Source: Acetobacteraceae bacterium
GTDB taxonomy: Bacteria > Pseudomonadota > Alphaproteobacteria > Acetobacterales > Acetobacteraceae
Length of the DNA: 10,620 bases
Reading direction: 5' to 3'
NCBI GenBank assembly: GCA_003164305.1
Contig: PLSZ01000685.1
Coordinates: 1 to 10,620, forward strand
In this document: positions 1-7,025 of the stretch, piece after piece
Layout of the letters: each line of letters starts with the position of its first letter
How positions within the stretch are numbered: the first letter of the stretch is position 1
Program-made: the position numbers and the translations under genes
The notes under the pieces: model-generated
Database searches by the model: none
Seen by the model: the letters and a program-made list of their open reading frames with translations, nothing else
What the model was told of the DNA's origin: nothing

Positions 1-332
1 ACATGCTGGACGGCTTCAAGCAGCAGGGCGTGAAGTTCCGCTCACTGACCGAGGCAATCGACACCGAGACCTCAGCAGGCCGCGCCATGTGGCAGATGAT
101 TGGGGTGCTGGCCGAGTTGGAACATTCGTTGATCGCCGAACGCACCCGTGCCGGTGTGAAGGCCGCGCAGAAGCGGGGCGTGAAATTCGGGCGCAAGGTG
201 AAGTTGACTCCCGACCGGTTGGCACATGCGCGGAAACTGATCGAACAAGGGACGAGGCCGACCGACGCCGCGAAGATCATCGGTATTGGCCGCACAACTC
301 TCTACAGTGCTTTGCAGCGCGAGGCGGCGTAA
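1..332 (+). CDS. Serine recombinase (resolvase/DNA invertase), C-terminal part, cut by left window edge
   Basis: The visible 109 residues are the back half of a small serine recombinase of the Tn3-resolvase/Hin-invertase type. These enzymes cut and rejoin DNA at paired sites through a serine-DNA intermediate. The stretch beginning GRAMWQMIGVLAELEHSLI and continuing to the ERTRAG sequence is the family's long dimer-interface helix with its basic extension. The last about 25 residues, with RPTDAAKIIGIGRTTLYSAL, form the DNA-binding helix-turn-helix. Full-length members have about 180-200 residues, so the N-terminal catalytic domain with the nucleophilic serine lies outside the window. The ATG at position 3 is therefore probably internal. 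The gene ends in TAA 61 bp before the next gene on the same strand. No partner site (res or inversion repeat) could be recognised here. A resolvase of a Tn3-like transposon and a phase-variation invertase are both possible. Confidence 0.93.
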   Translation, partial: MLDGFKQQGVKFRSLTEAIDTETSAGRAMWQMIGVLAELEHSLIAERTRAGVKAAQKRGVKFGRKVKLTPDRLAHARKLIEQGTRPTDAAKIIGIGRTTLYSALQREAA

Positions 333-393
333 TCATGCATGTTAGCGAACGAACTTACAGTGTCAGTCCAGCGACGATATGGAGGATGACACC

Positions 394-1224
394 ATGACGA
401 CTCAAGCGCCGTCCAACAAATTGAATCAGGAGTCTCTTCCAACTCTTGGAAAAGCGTCGTTCACATGCCCGCACTGCGGGGCGATCGCTCACCAAACTTG
501 GTATAACCTGCGCCCTCGCTTTCTGGACAATGATCATGCACCAAATATTCCCTCTCCTGACATTTTGGATAGAATTGAACACGAGAGTTCTATTGATGAC
601 GAGACCAAGGAGAAATACCGCATACACTTTACGAAGTTGTTGGGCGGCAAGATTTTTTTCGACACTGCGGATTATGCAAACCTTCAGAACGAAGTGGGCA
701 ATCTGTGGATTAGCAACTGTTATAGCTGCAAAGATACCTCGGTCTGGGTTCATGACCGCTTAGTATACCCTGCACATAAATCAGTAGTAGTGCCTAACGC
801 CGACCTGCCGGACGACATAAAGGCGGATTTCGTTGAGGCGGTTGAGATACTCGATCTTTCGCCGCGCGGTAGCGCTGCGCTTCTCAGGTTGTGTGTTCAG
901 AAGCTATGCCGGCATCTTGGCAGGGGTGGTGAAAACCTGAATGCAGATATAGCGGCTCTCGTTAAAGATGGCCTCGACGAGCGCCTCCAGAGATCTTTAG
1001 ATATCGTTCGTGTGATTGGGAACAATGCCGTCCATCCCGGACAAATAGACCTGACAGACGACAAGGAGACTGCATCTCGGCTATTTAGGTTGGTTAATTT
1101 AATAGCCGATAGAATGATTACGCAGCCGAAGCAGGTCGACGAATTGTATGACGACTTACCTCCGACAGCGAGGGAGCAAATTGAAAAGAGGGATGCCAAA
1201 GCACTTTCAAAGCGCGATACATAG
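394..1224 (+). CDS. DUF4145 domain protein with N-terminal four-cysteine zinc-ribbon-like module
   Basis: A 276-residue protein. The start at 394 is preferred over the in-frame ATG at 379 because GGAGG at 381-385 sits 8 bp before it. Residues 25-28 (CPHC) and 109-112 (CYSC) form two CxxC pairs, suggesting a zinc ribbon split by a long insertion. The C-terminal part (about 143-240) carries the DUF4145 pattern: FVEAVEILDLSPRGSAALLR, then RVIGNNAVHPG at 206-216. DUF4145 domains are known as stand-alone proteins and as appendages of restriction or other defence proteins, but their biochemical role is not settled. R206 and H214 in a helical domain recall the Rx4-6H motif of HEPN RNases, with seven residues between them instead; this is only a resemblance. 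One line of the gene (661-720) is 47% GC, against 67% for a line of the acyltransferase gene (9061-9120). Codons such as TTA, ATA and AGA are frequent, which points to acquisition by transfer. It follows a recombinase gene, consistent with mobile cargo. Confidence 0.82.
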   Translation: MTTQAPSNKLNQESLPTLGKASFTCPHCGAIAHQTWYNLRPRFLDNDHAPNIPSPDILDRIEHESSIDDETKEKYRIHFTKLLGGKIFFDTADYANLQNEVGNLWISNCYSCKDTSVWVHDRLVYPAHKSVVVPNADLPDDIKADFVEAVEILDLSPRGSAALLRLCVQKLCRHLGRGGENLNADIAALVKDGLDERLQRSLDIVRVIGNNAVHPGQIDLTDDKETASRLFRLVNLIADRMITQPKQVDELYDDLPPTAREQIEKRDAKALSKRDT

Positions 1225-1243
1225 CGATGTCTAAAACGCGGAT

Positions 1244-1255
1244 CAATGATCATTG
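1244..1255. repeat. 12-bp perfect palindrome downstream of the DUF4145 gene
   Basis: CAATGATCATTG is a perfect palindrome 20 bp after the DUF4145 stop codon. It is followed at 1274-1283 by a second perfect 10-bp palindrome (CCGCCGGCGG). No T-run follows either, so neither is a convincing intrinsic terminator. They may be a protein-binding site, part of the mobile-element end next door, or chance. Confidence 0.3.
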
Positions 1256-1284
1256 CCAGACGGCGACGCCATGCCGCCGGCGGG

Positions 1285-1330
1285 GGTGACATTTCTACTT
1301 TGCGCGCCGGGTGACATTTCAACCTTGCGC
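1285..1330. repeat. Tandem 21-bp direct repeats, probable remnant end of an IS21-type insertion sequence
   Basis: Two copies of a 21-bp unit lie at 1285-1305 and 1310-1330, 25 bp apart start to start. They differ at 2 of 21 positions; each begins GGTGACATTTC and ends TTGCGC. Repeated short sequences of this kind near a terminus are typical of the multiple transposase-binding sites of IS21-family elements, and the GGTGACATTT...CTTTGCG wording resembles such ends in proteobacteria. That match is from memory, not a search. No istA or istB gene is visible, so at most an isolated end or deletion scar remains. It lies where the GC-poor patch on the left gives way to GC-rich DNA on the right. Confidence 0.5.
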
Positions 1331-1405
1331 CGACATGCCATGACACGATAAATTCATTCGCACGTGGCGACATCAACCCATTCCGCGGCCAGCCCGCCGT
1401 TCGCG

Positions 1406-2599
1406 TCAGGCGGCCTCCGCCAAAGCGTAGCGTCGGCAATGCTCCAAATACGCCGCCTCATGGTCCGCGACGAGATCAACCACGCTCGCCCAAAGCCAGA
1501 ATGGCGCGGCGAATTCCGTCGCGTGGCCGCGGTTCAGTTCGTCTCGCCAACTGCGCCGCAGCGTGTCATCCATTTGACCGCCGTGCGCGCGCCCGACGAC
1601 GCCGGCGAGGAACCGCGCGGCTCGCGTCGCCTCCAACCGGCTCAGCCGATCGATCCGCAACTTCAAATCCCGCGGCATCAACTCGCGGACAACCACCGAC
1701 CGTCCCAGAAGGCGCGCGGCCCGCATCCGGTCGCCAAGAAACGGCGCGATGGCGCGCGCTCCGGTCACCACCCGCTCGGCATTATCGCGCGGCATGCTCA
1801 CGACGCTGCGCGGAGCGCCGGCCTGGACGGCTTCCTTGATATCGACCAGGCCGAATCTGCGTCCGTCGCCCTCGCGGATTTCAACCAAAACCGCGAAGCG
1901 CGGCCGGCCCAGAGAGCTGCAGCCCTTCATCCAATACGCGGCATCACGCACCGTCACGGTGCTCCGTGCGTCATGCCGCGGCAAACCGGTCACCACGTCA
2001 TGCAGAGCGGTGTCTTCGAACAACAGCCGGATCGCTGTTTTCTCCTCGGCGGACAAGGGCCAGAAGCACCGCCCCAACGGAATCGTCGGGTTGACATCCG
2101 AGATACGTTCCCGCGCCAAATGTCTCCATTTCCGGTTCAACGACATTTTGATCACCGCGCGCACGGACTCCGGCATCGGATCATCGACGTCTACATGCTG
2201 ATCTGGATGTTCGAGCCCGTGGCTATACCCCGCGATCATTTGTTCGATCATTTGAGCGGTCGTGACCCCCGGGAGATCCGAGCCTCGCGCGGCCATGGCG
2301 AGAGACAGACCCAGACGAACAAGATCATGTGCCGGGTTGCCGATGACGGTTTGGTCCAGATCGCGGATCTGGATATCGACGCGCCCGTCGATATCGGCGA
2401 GCGGCCCGAGGTTTCCGAGATGACAATCGCCACAGATCCACACCGGAGGGCCTTGCGGCAACGTGCTGTCGCTCGCTTCCAGCCACTCGTAGAACTTCAG
2501 CGTGTTCCCACGCACGTATGCGTGCGCGGAGGTCGCCATTTTGAGATTGCGGTGTCGCTCCAGGACCCTGGCCCGTCCGTCGATCCCTGGTGTTCGCAC
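1406..2599 (-). CDS. DUF2252 family protein (kinase-like fold, function unknown)
   Basis: A 397-residue soluble protein starting at a GTG, with an in-frame TAA five codons upstream, so it cannot extend much further. The N-terminal MATSAHAYVRGN at 21-32 corresponds to the family's conserved phenylalanine/arginine-rich opening (typically 'SPFAFLRG'). Residues 54-67 (WICGDCHLGNLGPL) and 78-96 (IRDLDQTVIGNPAHDLVRL) match the DUF2252 pattern GDxHxxNxG followed by an acidic DxD. These resemble the catalytic loop and metal-binding motif of aminoglycoside phosphotransferase-like kinases. D58, H60, N63, D80 and D82 are the residues to note. No substrate is known for the family, and I do not assign one. 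Length is near the usual 380-460 residues. No membrane segment or signal peptide is seen. It points convergently at the DUF4145 gene and stands alone, with no close same-strand partner. Confidence 0.85.
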   Translation of the reverse strand: MRTPGIDGRARVLERHRNLKMATSAHAYVRGNTLKFYEWLEASDSTLPQGPPVWICGDCHLGNLGPLADIDGRVDIQIRDLDQTVIGNPAHDLVRLGLSLAMAARGSDLPGVTTAQMIEQMIAGYSHGLEHPDQHVDVDDPMPESVRAVIKMSLNRKWRHLARERISDVNPTIPLGRCFWPLSAEEKTAIRLLFEDTALHDVVTGLPRHDARSTVTVRDAAYWMKGCSSLGRPRFAVLVEIREGDGRRFGLVDIKEAVQAGAPRSVVSMPRDNAERVVTGARAIAPFLGDRMRAARLLGRSVVVRELMPRDLKLRIDRLSRLEATRAARFLAGVVGRAHGGQMDDTLRRSWRDELNRGHATEFAAPFWLWASVVDLVADHEAAYLEHCRRYALAEAA

Positions 2600-2858
2600 T
2601 CTGATGCCCCGTTGTTACAGTTACGATTTTCGCCGGAAATGTAACGTCTCGGGGCTGTTTCGGTTCCGCGGCGCGCGCGTCTCGTTTGCAACGGGTCTCC
2701 AGTGCCAGGCGCCGGTGCCCGACTGCCATTGATACCCTCAATTTCCCCTGAAGCGGTCCTATCACAGGATTATTTCCATCTTCGGCTTCCCAACGGCCCG
2801 AAAGGCGCCCCATGAACACCGCCGCCGAAGCCAGCGCCCTCGACGGCCAAAAGAAAGA

Positions 2859-2950
2859 ATTTCACCACGGAGCCACGGAGCACACCGAGAAGAATCGCCG
2901 AACAAAATTCATGCTTAATCTCGGTGTGCTCGGTTGCTATGTGGTGAAAT
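2859..2950. repeat. Long imperfect palindrome (32-bp arms, 28-bp loop) of the dispersed 'CCACGGAG/CACCGAG' type
   Basis: The left arm (2859-2890) and the reverse complement of the right arm (2919-2950) agree at 28 of 32 positions, flanking a 28-bp loop. The left arm contains ACCACGGAG and CACGGAG in tandem and ends CACACCGAGA. Repeats with this wording occur as dispersed palindromes in many environmental bacterial genomes. They give spurious translations rich in 'TEHTE' and 'LRGSVVKFF', both of which appear here in minus- and plus-strand frames. This recognition comes from memory. Nothing in the window shows whether it is mobile. Confidence 0.7.
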
Positions 2951-2958
2951 AGACTTTT
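2859..2958. terminator. Possible terminator function of the long hairpin
   Basis: Read on the minus strand, the hairpin lies 78 bp after the DUF2786 stop codon and is followed by ATTCTTTCTTTT, a T-rich run. Read on the plus strand it is followed by TTTTT at 2954-2958. The 28-bp loop is long for a classical intrinsic terminator. Stopping transcription of the DUF2786 gene is therefore plausible but may be incidental to a repeat insertion. Confidence 0.35.
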
Positions 2959-3027
2959 TCTATCCCGCGTCACCGCGGATTTGCTGCGCGGCGGATGCCT
3001 CCACCCCGGCATCCGCGTCTCGTTTGT

Positions 3028-4755
3028 TCAAGACCCAGCCTCGATCCCTTGCCGATATTCGAACTTCGCGCCCGCCTGCTTCCCGGCGCTGAACGCATCG
3101 CTGACCACCTTTCGCCGCTGTGTGTTCGCTCGCGTCAAGGTCAGGCCCAAACGTTCCAATTCCTGCTGGATGATCGACTGTTTGACCGGCACCAGAGCGC
3201 GCCCGTTCGACCCGTTCGGTGCCGCGTTTCGGGCTCGCCGCAACGTGTTCAGTTTCTCGATGATCCCGTGCGCCAGGCCAATCTGAAACGAGTTCGTCGC
3301 CGACCGCCGCTGACCTGAATCCAGCGGCCCGTACAACGCGCCTCTCTGAAACTCCGCCGTGCCCCCCGCGAAAGCCAGCACGATCAGGTCATGCAGATAG
3401 ACCGCGGCCTGCACATCGCCGGGCAGGCCGAAGAAAATATACCGCAGCGTTCCGTTGTCCGCCGTTTCCCCCCACACACGGCAATCGAAGAACACGGCGA
3501 TCGTGCCCATGCAGTCGTCGATCGGCCCGCGCCGCTTGCGGCCGGTTTCAACGCCGATCCCCTCGCAGGTTTGCTTGCGCAGGTCGAGTTCGCTCAGGCT
3601 CAGCCCGTAACGATCGAGCAATTCCGCGACCTTCCCGGCCGCCGCCATGGCTTCCTGTTCGGTGCACCCTTGCTCGACCGTCTTCTCGCGCAATGCCCGG
3701 ATCCGCTGCATCAGCTTGTCGAGGTCGCCGGTCGCGCCGGGAGCCTTTCCGACCGCCAGCCGCGCCCGCTCCCGCAACTCGTTGAACAGCGCCTTGGTTT
3801 CGAACCGGCAGCGGCCGCGCGCGACCGCGGCATCGACCTCGGCCGATGCGCGATCGAGACTGAACCGCGACGATCCGAACGCCTCGCGGGCCGCCATGAA
3901 CTCGATGATCGCGGCGGCGATCCGGCGGTACGCCTCGGCCAGCCGTTTCGCCCCGCCATCGCGCGCGATGCCGACGCTGATCAGCGCATTGAGCAGCGGC
4001 GGTATCCCGACAAAGTCCCGTGCCGCGGCGATCTCCTCCGTCCCCGGTTCGCGGTCGACCGCGGCCCAGTTGGCGGCGAGCGCGTCGAGTGGGTTGGTAT
4101 CGGGGTGGAACGGCAACTCCGGTTCCGGCTCCCGCCAGTCGGGCGCCGCGATGCCCCGGCGAACCATGTGCCGGTAGAAGGCCTCGGCGCAGCGGACCGG
4201 ATTGTTCAGTCCTCGCTTATTCGGCCGAATGAATCCCTGTACCACCGCGAATGCTTCGGGATCGACTGAAAGCAACGTGCCGGTGGCGATGGCGCTTCCG
4301 TCCGCGGCGAACGCGAAGCGGCCGAACACGATGTCGTCGACGGTGAATTCCGAGGCGTGCGATGACAGCAACGGCCGCGTTTCGGATGTCGCGAGGTCCT
4401 CGAACCGGCGCCCCGAGAGGCGCGCGAGACGGGGTTGGCTCCGGCGCAACAGCGCGAGGGCGTCGAGGTCGTCCGCGGCCCGGCCGTTTGCTCCCCTGGG
4501 CATCCCGCGGGCAAGCCGGTCGAAGGCCGTCGATCCTGTGATGGAGGACGTGATCAGCGCCACTTCCAACGCCAATGAGCGGGCGAGGATCCAATGCCCT
4601 TCGTGCACGATCCAGGGCACGCCGAAGAGCCACTGCCGGGCCATGTTCTCCGCCTTATCGCGGGCGACAAAGGCCAACGCTTCGGCGTTCAACGCCAGCA
4701 ACCGGTCGGCAATTCCGTCCTGGCCGGCCATGCCGGCGCCGCTGATATGGTTCAT
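3028..4755 (-). CDS. DUF2786 domain protein, 575 residues, function unknown
   Basis: The start at 4755 (MNHISGAGMAG) is chosen over an upstream in-frame ATG at 4794 because GAGG lies 6 bp before it. The clearest domain is DUF2786, about residues 345-389: a helical block with LMQRIRALREKT and AAGKVAELLDRYGLSLSEL. It is followed by the mixed region usually found after DUF2786 (about 412-530), containing FFGLPGDVQAAVYLHDL and SFQIGLAHGIIEKLN. Stand-alone DUF2786 proteins are commonly about 200-300 residues, so about 340 residues precede the domain here. In that part, residues about 108-165 (RLARLSGRRFEDLATSETRP... DIVFGRFAFAADG) look like a small beta-rich domain seen in some SEC-C-type and related proteins. 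That is a weak inference. No signal peptide or membrane segment is seen. The family occurs on chromosomes, plasmids and phages without a known activity. The gene is divergent from rnr with a 254-bp gap. Confidence 0.8.
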   Translation of the reverse strand: MNHISGAGMAGQDGIADRLLALNAEALAFVARDKAENMARQWLFGVPWIVHEGHWILARSLALEVALITSSITGSTAFDRLARGMPRGANGRAADDLDALALLRRSQPRLARLSGRRFEDLATSETRPLLSSHASEFTVDDIVFGRFAFAADGSAIATGTLLSVDPEAFAVVQGFIRPNKRGLNNPVRCAEAFYRHMVRRGIAAPDWREPEPELPFHPDTNPLDALAANWAAVDREPGTEEIAAARDFVGIPPLLNALISVGIARDGGAKRLAEAYRRIAAAIIEFMAAREAFGSSRFSLDRASAEVDAAVARGRCRFETKALFNELRERARLAVGKAPGATGDLDKLMQRIRALREKTVEQGCTEQEAMAAAGKVAELLDRYGLSLSELDLRKQTCEGIGVETGRKRRGPIDDCMGTIAVFFDCRVWGETADNGTLRYIFFGLPGDVQAAVYLHDLIVLAFAGGTAEFQRGALYGPLDSGQRRSATNSFQIGLAHGIIEKLNTLRRARNAAPNGSNGRALVPVKQSIIQQELERLGLTLTRANTQRRKVVSDAFSAGKQAGAKFEYRQGIEAGS

Positions 4756-5009
4756 CCTCACCCTCGACCTGAAGTCCGTTGCGCGGCGTGGCATCCGGCT
4801 GGGTTCTCGGGGCGGCGCGGCGGAGGTCAGGGCGCGCCACGGATCACGAAGCCGAAATGGCCATGCACGCCTATCCCGGCGCCGCGAGTCGCGCCAAGCC
4901 CGAACCGGGGAGAAGCCGGAGGGAGCGTCTTCGCGAATATGCCTGGTCTGCCTTCTCGCACTCGGGCATCATCGCGCCATCTTAGAGTAGCAACCCGATC
5001 GGCGGATGA
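4756..5009. other. Divergent intergenic region between the DUF2786 gene and rnr
   Basis: These 254 bp should hold the promoters of both divergent genes. I could not recognise a confident -35/-10 pair on either strand. An in-frame TGA at 5007-5009 directly abuts the rnr GTG start, so the missing N-terminal domain of RNase R is not encoded in frame here. Translation of the other frames also shows no helix-turn-helix that a single frameshift would restore. The stretch may be a deletion or insertion scar. Confidence 0.5.
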
Positions 5010-7025
5010 GTGGCCAAAGTATTCAAGCAGCGCGGACGTCCACCCAACCGATCCGGCAAGAAGGACCGTTTCCGCGAGCCACGCGACGGAGCGCCCGACA
5101 GCACGTTGGTCCTGATCACCGGCACCGACAGCGATGGCGACGCTGTCGGCCGGCCCGCCACCTGGGATCCCGCCGACGGCCGCCCGCCGCTCATCCGCAT
5201 GCTGTCGGAACGTACTGGGCAGCCCGGCCTCGCGCCCGGAGATCGCGTGCTGGCTCGCCTGAAACCAACAGGCCCCAACCAATTCCAGGGCCGCACGCTG
5301 ACCCGCGTCAGTGAAACCCCGTCCCGCGTTCTCGGCGTTTATCGCCCGGGGCATCCGGATGGCCGCATCATCCCGACCGATCGGCGCGCCAAAGCCGAAT
5401 GGACGGTGCCGGCGGGCCACGAGTCCGGTGCGCAGCCCGACGAACTGGTGCTGGCCGAGCCTTTGCCGCATCACCGGCTCGGCCTCAAACCCGCGCGCGT
5501 GATCGAGCGGCTTGGCAAAATGGGCGACGCCAGATCGGTCAGCCTCATCGCCATCCACACCCACGATATCCCGGTGGAATTCCCGCACGAGGCACGTCTC
5601 GCGGCGCGTGAAGCCCAGCCGGTCGGGGCCGGCGGCCGCGAAGACCTGCGCGACATTCCGCTGATCACCATCGACGGCGAGGACGCGCGCGATTTCGACG
5701 ACGCCGTCTTCGCGGAGAAAGACGGCGCCGGATTTCGCCTGATCGTGGCGATCGCCGACGTCGCCTGGTACGTGCGCCCCGGCGCTCCGCTGGACCGCGC
5801 GGCGCGCACGCGCGGCAACAGCGTCTATTTCCCGGATCGCGTCGTGCCGATGTTGCCCGAGGAACTGTCCAACGGCTGGTGCAGTCTGCGGCCGAACGAA
5901 GACCGCGGCTGCCTGTTCGTGGAAATGCGCATCGACGCCACCGGCCGCAAACGGGCGCATCGTTTCGGCCGCGGCTTGATGCGCAGCGCCGCCCGGTTGA
6001 CGTATGAACAGGTGCAGCAGGCGGCCGACACCGGCGGCGATCTCATCGTCGATTCTCGCCCGCTGTACGACGCGTTTCGCGCGTTGCTCGGCGCGCGGAT
6101 CGAGCGCGGCACGCTGGACCTCGATTTGCCGGAGCGCAAAGTCACGCTCAGCCCGGAAGGCGAGGTGCTGGCGGTCGCGCCGCGGCCGCGCCTCGACAGT
6201 CACCGGCTGATCGAGGAGTTCATGGTGCTGGCCAACGTCGCCGCCGCGGAGGAACTGGAGCGGCTGACCCGGCCCTGCGTGTATCGCGTGCATGCGCCGC
6301 CCTCCGACGAAAAACTCACGGCGCTGCGCGGGTTTTTGCATGGGTTGGGAATTTCGTTGCCGCCCGGCAATCAGATCCATCCGCGCGACCTCGACCGCGT
6401 GCTGCGTATGGCGGCGGACACGCCGGATTCCCAGGTGGTGAATGAGGTGATGCTGCGCAGCCAGTCGCAGGCGGCGTACAGCCCGGACAATATCGGCCAT
6501 TTCGGGCTCGCGCTGACGCGCTACGCGCATTTCACCAGCCCGATCCGGCGCTACGCCGATTTGCTGGTGCATCGGGCGCTGATCTCGGGTCTGCGGTTGG
6601 GCGCCGGAGGGTTGGCGGATCATGAGGCAGGCTTGTTTCCCGATACCGCGCGGCACATCACCGCGACCGAGCGGCGGGCGGCATTGGCCGAGCGGGACGC
6701 GATCGACCGGTATCTCGCCGCGTTCATGGCAGATAAGATCGGCGCGCGGTTCGCGGCGCGCATTTCGGGCGTGACGCGCTTTGGTCTGTTCATTAATGTA
6801 ACGGGCAGCGGGGCGACGGGACTCGTTCCGATGGCAATGCTCCCCGACGATTACTGGCATCATGACGAAATGGAACAGACTTTGACCGGAAGCCGCACAA
6901 GACAGGTCTTTCGGCTGTCGCAAGAGCTTGAGGTCCGCCTCATCGAGGCGAACCCGGTGACCGGCGGCCTGGTGTTCCAGCTTCCGCGCCCGGAACAGTC
7001 GGGGAAACGGTCTCGCTCACGGTGA
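5010..7025 (+). CDS. rnr: Ribonuclease R (RNase II/RNB family 3'-5' exoribonuclease), without the N-terminal winged-helix domain
   Basis: RNase R degrades structured RNA processively from the 3' end in mRNA, rRNA and tmRNA quality control. Cold-shock/OB-like sequence covers about residues 31-190, including VLGVYRPGHPDGRIIPTDRR. The RNB catalytic domain follows. Its active-site block IDGEDARDFDDA (221-232) supplies D222, D228, D230 and D231, equivalent to E. coli RNase R D272, D278, D280 and D281. AIADVAWYVRPG and the signature YAHFTSPIRRYADLLVHR (505-522) are intact. An S1 RNA-binding domain occupies about 577-656, and the C-terminal basic tail is very short (GKRSRSR). The catalytic aspartates lie 50 residues earlier than in E. 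coli, and no N-terminal helix-turn-helix is present. The GTG start is preceded directly by an in-frame TGA with only a weak GGCGGA ribosome site. The catalytic core looks complete, so I expect an active enzyme. The stop overlaps the next start by 4 bp. Confidence 0.96.
   Translation: MAKVFKQRGRPPNRSGKKDRFREPRDGAPDSTLVLITGTDSDGDAVGRPATWDPADGRPPLIRMLSERTGQPGLAPGDRVLARLKPTGPNQFQGRTLTRVSETPSRVLGVYRPGHPDGRIIPTDRRAKAEWTVPAGHESGAQPDELVLAEPLPHHRLGLKPARVIERLGKMGDARSVSLIAIHTHDIPVEFPHEARLAAREAQPVGAGGREDLRDIPLITIDGEDARDFDDAVFAEKDGAGFRLIVAIADVAWYVRPGAPLDRAARTRGNSVYFPDRVVPMLPEELSNGWCSLRPNEDRGCLFVEMRIDATGRKRAHRFGRGLMRSAARLTYEQVQQAADTGGDLIVDSRPLYDAFRALLGARIERGTLDLDLPERKVTLSPEGEVLAVAPRPRLDSHRLIEEFMVLANVAAAEELERLTRPCVYRVHAPPSDEKLTALRGFLHGLGISLPPGNQIHPRDLDRVLRMAADTPDSQVVNEVMLRSQSQAAYSPDNIGHFGLALTRYAHFTSPIRRYADLLVHRALISGLRLGAGGLADHEAGLFPDTARHITATERRAALAERDAIDRYLAAFMADKIGARFAARISGVTRFGLFINVTGSGATGLVPMAMLPDDYWHHDEMEQTLTGSRTRQVFRLSQELEVRLIEANPVTGGLVFQLPRPEQSGKRSRSR

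Larger units (their letters stand above)
2600..3027. other. 428-bp intergenic region between the DUF2252 and DUF2786 genes
   Basis: Both flanking genes are on the minus strand, so this region is the leader of the DUF2252 gene and the trailer of the DUF2786 gene. Just upstream of the DUF2252 start is a 6-bp inverted pair (GTTACA at 2614-2619, TGTAAC at 2640-2645), a weak operator candidate. A 46-codon plus-strand frame (2812-2952) begins with an ATG after AAAGG-like sequence, but its second half lies inside the large palindrome. I regard it as unproven. The palindrome at 2859-2950 is the main structure here. No conserved gene was recognised. Confidence 0.6.

Noticed and set aside
1364..2644. 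426-codon plus-strand open frame opposite the DUF2252 gene
   Set aside because: It is the mirror of a GC-rich gene, rich in Arg/His/Pro/Ala, with no recognisable motif, while the minus strand shows clear DUF2252 motifs.
2770..3012. 80-codon minus-strand frame with 'TEHTE' and 'LRGSVVKFF' wording
   Set aside because: This is the translation of the palindromic repeat, a known kind of false protein.
2676..3026. 13-bp direct repeat (CGCGTCTCGTTTG) at 2676-2688 and 3014-3026, possible attachment sites around the palindrome region
   Set aside because: A match of this length is expected about once by chance in a 10-kb GC-rich window, and no integrase or clear boundary accompanies it.
3391..4269. 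292-codon plus-strand frame opposite the DUF2786 gene
   Set aside because: Arg/Pro/Gln-rich shadow of the minus-strand gene with no motif or ribosome site.
4827..6923. 698-codon minus-strand open frame opposite rnr
   Set aside because: The plus strand encodes an intact RNase R with all catalytic motifs. The antisense frame has shadow-type composition (Arg, His, Gln, Ala) and no domain.
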